64,000 nucleotides of DNA. It comes from Aphrocallistes beatrix. Taxonomy: Eukaryota > Porifera > Hexactinellida > Sceptrulophora > Aphrocallistidae. The position numbers were made by a program, and so were the translations under genes. The notes under the pieces are model-generated. The model searched no databases, was not told where the DNA came from, and saw only the letters and a program-made list of their open reading frames with translations. Positions 22,739 to 33,797 of this stretch are shown in pieces; within the stretch, counting starts at the first letter, position 1; every line of letters begins with the position of its first letter. The stretch is from the NCBI GenBank assembly GCA_963281255.1, contig OY725488.1, positions 4,239,925 through 4,303,924 on the forward strand, in the 5' to 3' direction.

Positions 22739-23245
22739 ATGTCTAATAAAATGTTGGGAAAAATGAGTACACATCAACGAACATCTAACATCCTCCCTAG
22801 TGATGATATTCAGTTCGTGCCAGGAAAGTTACGAATTGGGGAGTGCAATCAGAACATAATAATTGAGAAGAGAGCCGGCCAAAAGAATATTCACTTGTGC
22901 AGAGACGTCATCGAACACATCTGGAGTGGAGGCGAGAGTAAACAGCTCCAGCTTACATTCCGAACAGAACGAAATACATTGACTACCCATATCCGTCGTA
23001 GACGCCATAATTCTGATTATTGGCTAGATATCTTCGCGTCCTACACTGATGAAGAATTCATGCAAGAATTTGGATGTGACCAGTTTCATGCATACAAAGA
23101 GCATGTTAAACAATATGGTAAAGCATTCCGGTGGAATCCACCGAAGCTAACATTCGAGCAAAGGGGAGAAAAATTCAAGCAAGAGTATATGCCAGCAGAT
23201 AAAATGCTCGACTATCCACAATTAGAGATACTCACTTACTTGTAG
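22739..23245 (+). CDS. Unrecognised 168-aa ORF
   Basis: I do not recognise the product. It opens MSNKMLGKMSTHQRTSN and ends with TAG. It is hydrophilic and rich in Lys, Glu and Arg, with no signal peptide and no membrane segment. A basic run, IRRRRHNSDYWLDIF (about residues 83-97), is followed by acidic YTDEEFMQEFGCDQF. Only three Cys, too few and too scattered for a zinc finger. GC content is above the surrounding AT-rich DNA. The ATG is preceded by GAAA, and an AATAAAG polyadenylation-like signal lies near 23325. No intron is needed. It could be a small single-exon host gene, an accessory ORF of an unrecognised transposon, or a retrocopy. The Helitron fragment H11 lies 200 bases upstream. 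Confidence 0.45.
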   Translation: MSNKMLGKMSTHQRTSNILPSDDIQFVPGKLRIGECNQNIIIEKRAGQKNIHLCRDVIEHIWSGGESKQLQLTFRTERNTLTTHIRRRRHNSDYWLDIFASYTDEEFMQEFGCDQFHAYKEHVKQYGKAFRWNPPKLTFEQRGEKFKQEYMPADKMLDYPQLEILTYL

Positions 23246-23249
23246 TAGA

Positions 23250-24000
23250 CTTTGTATATGCAACAATCATGCACTATGTATGTAACAATCATGTGATTCA
23301 TTGATAATAATAATAATATTAATAATAAAGTACTTGTTGATAAATTAGTAATGGCACTAAACGTATATAATACCATTTGTTTGCTTCATATATTATTATA
23401 TTGGATCTATGATCCAATGTAATAAAGTAGCACAGTTCTAAAATTAGTGCTGGAGTCCGGTCTAGCGGTCTGGTGGTTCACAGACCTGAGTTTAAAAGAC
23501 ATCAGTAATTTCCCTGGACTTTCCAAGGAATTTGCATTATAAATATAGAAAATTTTTGAGAGGAGCTTGTTAATATACTCTAGTAGTCCGAATAAATGAG
23601 GGGGGTTAAATTATACGGGAGGGTTGAATCAAATTAGTTGATGTATCACACAGTAATACATATATTATCTACAGGCGCGGAGGCAGAGGGGAGCCAGATT
23701 TTAAAATTATAGGACTAAGTTTGAGGGTGCTTGGTTTTATGGGCACTCTCGAGTAAAATTGCGAGAGGGTTTTGTACACCCTGAACTAAACTCTTTACAA
23801 ATTACAAATTACTCAACTCGGTTTATTGATATTCTTAATGAATAATTAAGGGATCTAAAATCAATATTTATATTTATAATTTTGTATACCTACATCATTT
23901 AATAATAACGATTAGTGACAGTTGTACAATATTTTTGAAGTGATTATCACTGCCCAACTATGCCAACATCTGAGTGAAGAACCAAGTAATTAGACATTTA
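23250..24000. other. AT-rich stretch, nothing recognised
   Basis: Contains the 3' flank of the 168-codon ORF with a TAA/TAATAA-rich run (23300-23330). The block GGTCTAGCGGTCTGGTGGTTC near 23460-23480 looks faintly like a tRNA but does not fold as one. Confidence 0.4.
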
Positions 24001-24002
24001 GC

Positions 24003-25413
24003 CAGGGTTGGCTAATTAAACCCGGGCTGGGCAAAACCCCCTTTGGTGGGTTAAAGTGGGTTTTATTCTAATGCACTTGTAAATCAAGTTAATTATAGCG
24101 ATATCAATTGTTTGGATTGAAAATCCTTATTCTGCAAGTATTATATGAAGATTCCGTAATGATATTTTTAATAAGACCTGATGTACGAACAATGGAATTT
24201 CTTAAAAGTTACAACAATCTGAGGTGCTTTATGTAAACAATCAAAGGATACTAGTATTATGTAGAGCAGTTTGTTCATCTTACCTATTCTAACCATAGCG
24301 GTTTCTACATGTATAATGGCTAGTTTTGTTGGTGGCACAGTGATCCTGTTCAAAGCTTTTTTCTAAAAGTAGAAGGTCCAAGGTGAAAAAAAGTAGAAAG
24401 TCCAAGGTGAATAAATGCTTCAATTGAGTGGATGTTTACTAACTTTAGTTTAGTCCAGAACAAAGTTCGAAATAGATTAGGCTTAGAGAACCAGCAAAAT
24501 TGGTAACCTGTTATCGCGAATTGAGAGGTTTAGTTGAGTTTGATTGGTGATCTGCTTTTCATTTGTTTTAGATTTTGATATGCACTTCTTACAATAAATA
24601 CGCTTATATGTATAATTAATTACAAGCGCGATTCGCATACTTGCGCTGCGCGGCTTGCGTAAACTGCGTGTCCGCAGAGTCGCCCTGCGGGCGCCTGGAG
24701 TCACTCAATCTAACATATTTTGGAAATGTTTCCTTTATATAAATATTGTAAGCAATGTCGACGAATAATTTCTCATAGATCCGAAAATATAATATTCGAA
24801 ATCTACAGCAATAAAAACCCCATGTCAACCGTTGAAAGCAAGTTTCTAGCAGATTTTTGAGATTTGTTTACTTTATGTATCTAATGTAAACAAAAGTAAA
24901 CAAATAATTTATTATATAGATCTGAAAATATCATTTTCGAAATCTACACCCCTACAAACCCCATGTCAACCTTTGGAAGCAAGTCTCTAGCATTATTTTC
25001 AAAATTCATCAAATGATGTGAAAATATGTATATAAAGGTGTGAAAATATGCACATAATCTTTTTTATTGCCATACATTATAATACATTTAAAATATCAAA
25101 CTTAAGTTGTGGCTTTGAAGTATTAATAACAATTACGATCTATTGTAGTGTCGTACAATGGTTTCTATTGTGATAGTGTAGTCATTTATTTTGTATAGAA
25201 AAGGTGCGAAAAATTGTTTTCCATTTTTTTTGCAGAGATGTTGAAATTTCGCTTAGATCTTAGAACTTAAGATATCGTTGAATTTGAAAACAAAGACATT
25301 AACTGGGTAAATCCGTTTCTGGGGAATAAAACCCGTTTTAACCCGGTTTTTACCCGGGTTTAACCCACTGAGCTGGGCGAAACCTATTAAACCCGGGTAA
25401 AATTCCAACCATG
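24003..25413. mobile_element. Non-coding element with ends CAGGGTTGG / CCAACCATG
   Basis: Left end CAGGGTTGGCTAATTAAACC and the inverted right end CATGGTTGGAATTTTACCCG; both continue into CCCGGG and CTGGGC blocks (left to about 24065, right from about 25320). The interior has no coding capacity and includes a Helitron-like end at 24623. The ends resemble hAT-type MITEs, but I see no clear 8-bp duplication. Confidence 0.5.
24623..24790 (-). mobile_element. Helitron-like subfamily 2 end (H13)
   Basis: Shares the terminal hairpin zone (CAAGCGCG..., then GCGGGCGCCTGGAGTCA) with the main family but continues into a different body: CAATCTAACATATTTTGGAA, also found behind H14 at 36435. This indicates a second non-autonomous subfamily with the same 3' end. 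Confidence 0.55.
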
Positions 25414-25785
25414 ATCATAGCAGCATAGAAATGTGACAACATTCCATTCTCACAGCTTGTTTGAACCCTATCTCGAGTGATCCGAGTGAAAAAAAGGTTT
25501 TTTAGAGACCACATAAGGGTGCGTGTTATTGGGAGGTGCCCCATTCAAGGCTCCATTTTCCATCCCAGACAACAATATGTCACAATAGCAATGTACACAT
25601 AACAGTAGATATGTAAGCACGTTACAACCAAGTGTAATTGGAATTTAGGTTAGTAAGAAATTGAGAAATACAAACATCATCCATAATTAGCAAATTTCTA
25701 AAAATATCAACATGTGCATGTGTACGGTACATGGCTAAATTCAGAATTCTACCACTGCATTACAAGAAACTAGTTCTATTATTAG

Positions 25786-25945
25786 CATGGCCGGCGTCGT
25801 GTTTTATCGTCAGTGGGTGTGCTAAGAGGGATTTATCTGAAAGTGGGTGTTCATTTATAGAGGGATATATATTGTACAATATGATAAAACAAGACGCAGT
25901 GGGTGTCTGGACACCCAGGACACCCCCCCGATGGCGCCGGTCCTG
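25786..25945. mobile_element. hAT-type MITE, 160 bp
   Basis: Ends CATGGCCGGCGTCG and, inverted from the right, CAGGACCGGCGCCAT. The flanking 8 bases (ATTATTAG and ATTAATCT) are partly alike, as in an old hAT duplication. The interior contains repeated GTGGGTGT motifs. Non-coding. Confidence 0.5.
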
Positions 25946-26055
25946 ATTAATCTGTGAGGTGGAACAATTATGGGCACTACAGCTGTAGTTAATTAACTAG
26001 TTACACTGAATCAGTATAAGTAGGGAAATAATTAATGTCATAACAAATTCAAAAA

Positions 26056-26440
26056 ATGTCTTATTCAGACAAGAAACTATTCCTACATTCCGCAGCGCAG
26101 ATCTCCCGAAGGTTTGCATTCCGGCTGATTTTGAATCTAGCATGGAGTCAAGTGGGTCTGACAATGAGGTCTTGGTACTGAGCTCTCATATGTTGCCATG
26201 AAAGAAGTACCTTCCACGAGTGTTAACCCTGATGATTCTGAAACAGTTTGCGAGGAATGTGAACAACACGACTGCACAACCGGGGGAAAGAGGGCGAATG
26301 ATGACTGGTTAGGTTGTGAGTTCTGCCTGAGATGGTTTCACTGTGGATGCGTCAATACCAGTCTAAAGGACGTGGGAGATGATCCTTATATCTGTAGGAA
26401 ATGTGACTCGGAATTCGAGTCCTGTGTAGAACCTGTATAA
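26056..26440 (+). pseudogene. Internal-deletion copy of the PHD Mutator-like gene
   Basis: The first 35 or so codons match the N-terminus of the gene at 12402 (QETIPTFRSADLPKVCIP against QETVPIFRSADLPLVRIP) but are not all in one frame. The whole transposase core is absent. An open 80-codon frame at 26198-26440 then encodes a PHD finger: CEECEQHDC, GCEFCLRWFHCGC, YICRKC. The zinc ligands C4-H-C3 are all present. The finger could be translated alone from the ATG at 26198, but there is no evidence of expression. Such deletion copies are common for cut-and-paste transposons. Confidence 0.72.
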
Positions 26441-26476
26441 CAATAGTTTCTGTTGTAGCATGCTTCCATTATAATA

Positions 26477-26665
26477 CAGTCGACTCCGCTTAATAGGGTC
26501 ACTGTTTAAACGGGTCAGCCGCTTAATCGGGTCACTTTTGGCAGGACCGGAATAGCTCTCACACATTGAGGCTAATACAAAAATATTTTCGGTTAATAGA
26601 GTTCTCCGCTTAATCGGGTCAAAATGTCCCCTGACCGATGTGACCCTATTAAGCGGAGTCGACTG
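26477..26665. mobile_element. pogo/Tigger-type MITE
   Basis: Near-perfect ends CAGTCGACTCCGCTTAATAG at both sides with TA duplications. The motifs GGGTCAC and CTTAATCGGGTCA repeat inside. It sits just after the PHD deletion copy and is non-coding. Confidence 0.85.
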
Positions 26666-26669
26666 TATA

Positions 26670-27392
26670 TGATATACTTGTTTGTTCATTTATACTATAT
26701 TAAATATCTATTCATCAATCTATCCCAAGAGAATTTGCAACTGCGTTACTAATATTAAAAAATATCAGTCGACATACCGATAGAAAAGCGCCACAAAAAC
26801 AGTCAATAATAGTATCGAAGTTGTAAAAATACAGTCAGGGTCGCATTTCATTATGAACTGCATGGGGACCCAAAATATTTTCACAATAGAGAGACAATAG
26901 AGAGAGAGAGTCATACATAGTAAAATCGAAATAATAGAAATTCTATAGAACCGGTCAAAATTGGGACACAGAGGGAGGTTTGTTCATATAATAAGCGACC
27001 CTGATTGTACATATTGATATATGCTATTACACCATTCAATTTTGATATTACCATTTTATAAGTGCGAATATCGAAATCTACTTTTACTAAATTACAGGCT
27101 TATTAACCATTGAGATTACTTTTCAATCAGAAAATATACGTTTACATAAAAAGGTGTGAAAATATGAATAAGTTTTATTATAATAATACTATTTTTCCAA
27201 GATCACGCAGACGTGCGTTCGACACCGTCCATTCAATAAAGCATGCACTAGAAATGAGAGTTCTCAAAACAATACAAGTGCGCCACAGCAGCAGGAGGCC
27301 GCAGGGGGGAAGATTGTGATTTTTAGTGCAGCTCCTATAGGGAGATGCCCTTATGACATGGAATGGAGTATCTTTCGTGAGTTATTAGCATA
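26670..27392. other. Non-coding stretch
   Basis: No gene supported. It includes a GAGAGAC/GAGAGAG low-complexity run near 26890-26910 and an AAAAGGTGTGAAAATATGAA motif near 27150 shared with the repeats at 11.6 and 29.0 kb. Confidence 0.4.
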
Positions 27393-27959
27393 CAAGCGCG
27401 CTTCGCTTGCTTGCGCTGCGCAGCTGGCGGACACTTTGTGTCCGCCGGAGGCTCCCTTCGGTCGCCTGGAGTCACATTGGTTAATTATAAGGGAGATAGC
27501 ATCTCTAAATATGTCTGTTCTACTGTTATAATCGAAATCACTCGAAAAATCATCAAATTTGTCAATTTTTAAAATTTTGATGCGTAATGATGACGTCATA
27601 ACAAAGTAATGAGTGATCATTTTTTGATGACAGTTGCATCGTATGTGAGGTATGTTAGTATACATATTCTATTAAAATTTCAGCCTTCTATCTCCTATAA
27701 TGGCGGAGTTATGCTCGAATAATTGTGTTGCTTAACTTTTAAAAATGTGACAATGACGTCATAATTCCATGATGAGTCGACATTTTGCTCTGAGCTCAGA
27801 ACTTACTGGAGCCATAGCCAAAAGACTTCCACATGTCAAAAATCAGCTTTCTGTGCCTGGCAGTTTCTTCAATCAATTCGTTACAGATATATATATATAT
27901 ATATACACGTATATAAATATATAAATAAATATACATTAATCGAGTTTTAATAGTAAGGA
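27393..27959 (-). mobile_element. Helitron-like element, complete (H3), first of a tandem pair
   Basis: The minus-strand 5' end TCCTTACTATTAAAACTCGA lies at 27959 and the 3' end CGCGCTTG at 27393, followed by T. It carries the GGCGGACAC/GTGTCCGCC hairpin with a 3-base loop near the 3' end. Two perfect TGACGTCA palindromes occur near 27593 and 27756. Its 5' end directly touches the 3' end of H4. Confidence 0.75.
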
Positions 27960-29005
27960 CAAGCGCGCTTCGCTTGCTTGCGCTGCGCGGCTGGCGGACA
28001 CTTTGTGTCATCCAGAGGCTCCCTTCGGGCGCCTGGAGGTTACATTGGTTAATCATAAGGGAGACATCATCTCCAAATATGTTCATCTTAGTTTTAAAAT
28101 CGATGTCACTCGAAAAATCACCAAATTTGTGAAATATAAAATTTTTGATGAGTAATGATGACGTCATAACAAAGTGATGAGTCATCTTTTTTTGATGACA
28201 GTTGCATCGTATGTGAGGTATGTTAGTATACATATTCTATTAAAATTTCAGCCTTCTATCTCCTATAATCGTTGAGTTATGCTCGAATAACTGTGTTGCT
28301 TAACTTTTAAAATGTGACAATGACGTCATAATTCCATGATGAGTCGATATTTTCGTCTGAACTCAGAACTTACTGGAACCATAGCCAAAAGACTCCCACA
28401 TGCCAAAAATCAGCTTTCTGTGCCGGGCAGTTTCTTCAATCAATTCGTTACAGAGATATATATATATACAGTCGAAACCGGGGTTTTTTAACACTGGGTT
28501 TTTTACAATCGTATTTTTTTGACATATTTCGCTGCAGATTGTTTTTTTCATGCTTCTACTATAGAATTTCCATCGGGTTTTTTGACACTGGGTTTATTTG
28601 ACAATCGGTATTTTTTGACAATTGTTGGTGTAAAAATCTGAGTTTTATGTACAGTTGACACCGTGTTTTTTTGACACCCAATTTTCAGCAATTATTTCAT
28701 GACATCCATGACAAACGTCTGACACTGACGGAAAGGCACGAGATAGTCCTGCGTCTCGACAAGGGTCACCCTCTGACGGCAATTGCCAACGACTACGGAG
28801 TCAAGAAATTAACCTTTACATATTTAATAATTCTTACTATGACCTCTAAAATATATTTTCTTCGTAGTGGGATGCGCAACACTGGGTTTTTTTGACAATC
28901 GGTTTTTTTGACATTTTTTCGTGCAAATTGGGTGTCAAAAAAACCCGGTTTCAACTGTATATATATATATATACACAAACAATAATCGAGTTTTAATAGT
29001 AAGGA
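27960..29005 (-). mobile_element. Helitron-like element H4, tandem partner, split by a Tigger element
   Basis: The 5' TC is at 29005 after a host A, and the 3' CTTG is at 27960. Without the insertion at 28469-28957 it is about 557 bp, the family length. It abuts H3 with no spacer: CTTG of H4 joins TCCTT of H3. Head-to-tail arrays are known products of rolling-circle Helitron movement. Confidence 0.75.
28469..28957 (+). mobile_element. pogo/Tigger element, deletion derivative with HTH remnant
   Basis: TA-flanked, ends CAGTCGAAACCGGGGTTTTT and inverted CAGTTGAAACCGGGTTTTTT. Multiple TTTTTTGACA motifs are inside. At about 28690-28830 it encodes a remnant of the DNA-binding helix-turn-helix of pogo/Tigger/CENP-B proteins (LTLTERHEIVLRLDKGHPLT, then AIANDYGVKK). 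No catalytic domain is left. It lies inside the TA microsatellite of H4. Confidence 0.8.
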
Positions 29006-29200
29006 TGTATTTATGCATATTTTCACACCTTTGGAAAAATTATTATTTTGAGCTAAAAGCGAGTTCTCAACGGCCAATATAAGATATTTTAATATGCAGA
29101 ATAAGATTTTCACACTTTAAATGTAATATTGTGAATATTACATTGTGTCACTACCTGGAGCTGCACTATCGGTTTGTCGACCGACATTTTTAATTCTTCT
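28990..29200. repeat. Second copy of the TTCACACCTTT repeat
   Basis: Matches 11760-11965 in order: TATTTTCACACCTTTGGAAA, TTATTTTGAGCTAAAAGCGA, then CTACCTGGAGCTGCACTATC and GTCGACCGACATTTTTAATT. It lacks the 90-bp array and the transposase gene. Confidence 0.55.
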
Positions 29201-29750
29201 AACTTTTGTTAATTTATGTATGCTCTGAGGGTACAATTTAACCTTAAAGTAAGTAAGAAGATACCAAAAGAGCCTCACTAGTGATTTATCTTTTTCTATA
29301 TAAATAATTTTGAAGAGAACCTGTGGGCACCTTAAATGCTGTGACCAGGTGCTCTCCACCCGAGAGCGTCCGGGAATTACGCTACTGGCAGATTTACGAT
29401 TTAGACCGGACCTGGTCGGTTCGTGATTATTACTGGTCCCTATCTATCCAATCGTAGACATGAAATAGCAAATAGAGACTTTTGTGATAAGCTAATTAAT
29501 AAAAATATTGAAATTATAAATGCGAACAATATTCTTCATGCGATTTTTCCCTAAAGAATCGCTCCAATTGTTGTGGTATATACAAATTTGAATGTAAAAT
29601 AACAATAAATCCCAACAGGACTACTTTCTTTTTTCAATGGGAATAATAAGAGGTCAAAGGTGTCAGGTTCTATCCGGTCCGGTCTGTAATTATTGTGGAG
29701 CGTCGCAACTGGCTACTGGTTTATATTATACCTTTGAAGTAGAATGTGAT
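29201..29750. other. Non-coding stretch
   Basis: No gene. A GGACCTGGTCGG block near 29410 and a GGTCCGGTCTG block near 29675 face each other and may be remnants of one small inverted-repeat element, with low certainty. Confidence 0.35.
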
Positions 29751-29751
29751 A

Positions 29752-29917
29752 CAGTCGACTTAGTACGTACACCAAGGGACCATTAAAATGTGTTTGTCTA
29801 TCCGGATTTCGACTAACCAAAGTATTTTATATGTACTTAGCATATAAGGGATTTAAGATGTGTTCTCCTTATCCGGAGTTACCTCTTATCCGTGTTCGTA
29901 CTCTAATGAGGCTACTG
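29752..29917. mobile_element. pogo/Tigger-type MITE, diverged ends
   Basis: TA-flanked. Ends CAGTCGACTTAGTACGTAC and, inverted from the right, CAGTAGCCTCATTAGAGTAC. Non-coding; about 166 bp. Confidence 0.6.
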
Positions 29918-30044
29918 TATTCAAAACACAACATATTCAGTATATTAGTATATACTGTATTTAAATATATATTATATTACACATAAATCAACCAAGGATC
30001 TGTATTCAAAATACAGTAGAAATTGGGGTATTCATGTCTAATCG

Positions 30045-30366
30045 TTTTTATTCTGTCGATAGAAGACTGAAATTTTAATAGAATCTGTATACTAACAGAT
30101 CTCACATATGATTCAACTATCATCAAAAAATGCTGAATCATCACCCTGTTATGACGTCATCATTACGCATCAAAAATTGAAAAATTGACACATTTTGTGA
30201 TTTTTCGTGCGATATCATTTATAAGAGTAGGACAGACGTATTTAGAGATGTTATTTCCCATATAATTAATCAATAGTGACCCCAGACGACCGAAGGGAGT
30301 ATCTGGCGGACTGGGGGACACAAAGTGTCCGGCAGCCGCGCAGCGCAAGCAAGCGAAGCGCGCTTG
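30045..30366 (+). mobile_element. Helitron-like element, 3' part (H5)
   Basis: Runs from the GATAGAAGACTGAAATTTTA region through TATGACGTCATCATTACG to the end GCGCGCTTG, followed by T. It lacks the 5' half. Confidence 0.7.
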
Positions 30367-30378
30367 TATAGCAATAAT

Positions 30379-31032
30379 CTTTACTATTAAAACTCGAATA
30401 TATATATATAAGCGCGCTTCGCTTGTTTGCGCTGCGCGGCTGGCGGACACTTTGTGTCCGCCGAAGGATTAACTATAAAGGAGATAACACCTCTAAATAC
30501 GTCTGTCCGACTCCAACAGTTATAATCTATATCGCACGAAAAATCACCAAATTTGATTGAAGAAGCTGCAAGGTACAGGAAGCAGATTTTTGGTATGTGG
30601 GAGTCTTTTGGCTATTGCTCCACTAAGTTCTTAGCTCAGACCAAAATGTCGACTCATCATGGAATTATGACGTCATTGTCACCTTTTTATAATTAGAAAT
30701 TTCAGTTTTCGCCCATAAGCCATTTTAAGTGATAGAAGGCTGAAATTTTAATACAATATGTATATTAATATACGTATTTCACATGTGATACAACTATCAT
30801 CAAAAAATAATCACTCATCACTCTGTTATGACGTTATCATTAGACATCAAAATTTAAAGAATTGACAAATTTTGTGATTTTTGGTGTGATATCGAAAATA
30901 ACAGTAGGACAGACGTATTTAGGGGTTTGATCTCACTTATAATTAATCAATGTGACCTCAGGCGCCCGCAGGGCGCCTCCGGCGGACACAGTGTCCACCA
31001 ATCGCGCAGCAAAAGCAAGCGAAGCGCTTTTC
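30379..31032 (+). mobile_element. Helitron-like element with an inverted fragment inside (H6)
   Basis: A 5' end like TCTTTACTATTAAAACTCGA lies at 30379 and the 3' zone ends near 31032. At about 30411-30540 a 3'-end piece of another copy lies in the opposite orientation (AAGCGCGCTTCGCTTG onward), replacing the usual 5' interior. The rest (30541-31032) is collinear with complete copies. This looks like a younger copy inserted into the TA microsatellite and then truncated. Confidence 0.6.
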
Positions 31033-31039
31033 TAATTAT

Positions 31040-31496
31040 AGAAAATAGAAAGTGGATAAAAACCTATTTATATATAGTGCTGGGCAAAATTCCTCCTTTC
31101 GAAGTAGCGTCAGAATGCATTTGTAGAAGCGACTATATTAAGAAAGAAAATAGGTAATGATTTTATAACGAGGGATATATACTCAATATACTTTTAGCCT
31201 GAGTTGTGCCTTTTGCTTTTTTGTTTGATTGCGTTGAAAATTCCTAAGATTATTCGTCCACCTATTCTTATCTTGATTCGAGTCTCGAGTTTAATAGACT
31301 AAGTCCCTAAATTTTGCATTAATGACATTTATGAAAACCCAACCACAATAGTAGAATTGGGGTATCTTTGAGCATTTATTTATGTTTGGCAAACGAAATT
31401 TAATATATGTAATTAAATTTCCTGATATACTCCGTTTAACCGATGTCAGTATTAATTGTTTGAAATATGGATTTTTGAACTAAGCTTTAACCTGAT
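31040..31496. other. Non-coding stretch
   Basis: No gene supported. From about 31425 the sequence repeats part of what lies at 33504-33570 (AACCGATGTCAGTATTAATT), so it probably belongs to an older copy of the element at 31497. Confidence 0.4.
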
Positions 31497-33797
31497 CAGG
31501 GCTGGGGTTGGTTAATCGATATTCGGGGTCGGTTATTTTGGTTTCCTCCAGGGCGGTTAAGGATACCGCCCTCGAAAAAACATATGATTTGCATTACAGC
31601 ATACGATGAAAGTAGAGCTATAAGAGATGTTAAGCGTGGGGAGGTATCTCCATCAAGAAATACTGGCACATTCCAAACCGTTTTTGATTCTCATTTCTAG
31701 ATTTTGAGATACAGTGTCTCAAAGTCTGTTTTTTAAATTTTCCGCTAGCACATCTTAATGGTAGAAATTTAGGCACTCAATGAATTGTTTAGGACATACC
31801 AAGGAATCAAACGCTTCCAAAATCGAATCATAGATAGTCTACCATATTTGCAACTTCATAGGACCAGAAGAAAGTTAAAATGACAAATATTGTAAATTTT
31901 ATTGGTGTCCGAAAAAAAAGGGCCAAAAAAGGGCCAAAAATGTCTGGTTTTTTGGGGAAATCATGAATAAAATCACCGAGTTAGAATATATCCAAAAAAT
32001 GGTGGTCCTACGTTCATCGCCTAATGATATGAAACAACTCTTGAAATTTTCAAACTTCTATCTCAAACCAAATTTGAGAAATAATTCTGTAAAGACGGTC
32101 AATTTTGAAATTTTAAAGTACCGAGATATAGAGATTTTAAGTTTAGGTGTTAAGAAGAATGTAAAATGAGTTATTAATAATGCACATAAGCATCCACAGA
32201 CATTTATTCGCATCCATACTGCTGATTTAGGTATATTAAAGCCAAATATTTACCAAAAATAGCAAAAGTACCCTGAAAATCCACAAATTTCCTTGAGGCC
32301 CCTAACTCCGAATATTTTGAGATAATTGTAGATAATATTTCATATTCCTGGCACTGCGAAGTATAATCTATCAGTTTAGAATGAATAAAAAGCTTCCAAA
32401 AAGTATATTAGGAAGTTAGAGCGAAAGTCTACGACTTTTAGTTTCGAAGTTAGGATTTTCGAAAAATGCTACGTCATCATATGACAAAAATCTAAAACTT
32501 AACATTCCATAGGGTGTAGTGCAATTATTATCAAAGAATCATATATGTACACTAGTAAAAAGTATATTAGGAAGTGAGAACTAAGAATTTGGACTTGTAT
32601 TTACAAAGATAGAGAGATATCTCTTTTTGGACCCTAAATGGGGGTTTTTGACCGAATCATCGAGGTCCAAGGCCAGAACTTTCAAAATAATTATCAAAAG
32701 TTCTCCAATTTTTCTGTACATATTATTAACGGCAATTGTATTCACTATTTAGCATAATAGCTAAATTTGGACACATATTTAATGATTAGATTCGCCATTT
32801 TCTAATAGATTCAAAGTTCTCCATAGAATTTGTATTACAATTAAATCAATGATAAGTCGAGAATTATTTATTTTTTGACAAAGGAATGTTCGAGGAACCT
32901 ATATATTTTCGCATATATCCTTTTATTTAAGGATATAATATATGATATATCTACAATAGTTTTTAAGATATGACATCAGCCTCTTTCGGGACCTTAGAGG
33001 GATATTATGGCCGAACTTTACCTATAATATGCGATATCTCAAGAACAAATGGTCGGATCCGAACAAATTTTTTTTTGAAACGATCAGAATTTTATTTCTG
33101 ACCCAGTGATCGCTAAATATCTGAGATCAAACTTGCGATTTCCCGAGGATTATATAAATGAACTCCCTTATAGAGCTATTTTGTTGGGATTTTATTTGTC
33201 CATTCTTTTAAATATTTGTGTTTTATAATCTCCAAAGGTGCTAATACAATGTGAAGGTTCATATCATTAAAAAAATATCAAATAAGTTAAAAACTAACTG
33301 GTAAATGAGTCAAAATGCTCTAATAATTTTCAATTTTTATTAGCGCTAAACTTTAGGGGGTTATTTCGCAAAAAATACAAAAAAATGCCGTCCAAATAGT
33401 GCTATCAGATGGTGGACCGATCAGTAATACAATAAAATTAGCAATAAAACATTTTGCAGTTTTTTTTACGCCAGTCAAGATTTTTCGAGGGCGGTATCCT
33501 TAACAGGTTAACCGATGTCAATATTAATTAGTATAAATATGGATTTGTCGACTAATATTTAACCTGATATTGAAAAATTTATCTTCAGTGGTCTCGAAAT
33601 ATACTATATAGTTAGAAAAAATGTAATAATATTGTAATAGCAAAACTTTAGAAGTAATATTCATGAATCTCCATCGAAAAACAATGAAATTAGTCTAAAT
33701 ATTTAGAAAATAAAGCAAATCGGCTAACCGATCCAAGATTTTCTTAACCGTTAACCGTGATTGACGGCGGTTAACCGGTTAACCGAATCCAGCCTTG
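31497..33797. mobile_element. MITE-like element with GGTTAACCG motifs, split by family K copy 2
   Basis: Left end CAGGGCTGGGGTTGGTTAAT and inverted right end CAAGGCTGGATTCGGTTAAC. The interior, outside the guest at 31557-33503, is rich in AACCGATGTCA and GGTTAACCG. Partial right-end copies follow to about 34028. No coding capacity; ends of this style occur in hAT-type MITEs. Confidence 0.55.
31557..33503. mobile_element. Family K element, copy 2 (complete, 1.94 kb)
   Basis: TTAA duplications at both ends and the same terminal repeat as copy 1. Near-collinear with copy 1 across its length, with scattered substitutions and small indels, so both are of moderate and similar age. No ORF longer than about 70 codons. 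Confidence 0.85.

Noticed and set aside
23455-23500. tRNA-like GGTCTAGCGGTCTGGTGGTTC block
   Set aside because: No cloverleaf can be formed and the B box is incomplete.
27316-27531. A 71-codon ORF with a Cys and Arg-rich start
   Set aside because: Most of it is the hairpin end of Helitron H3 read in a chance frame.
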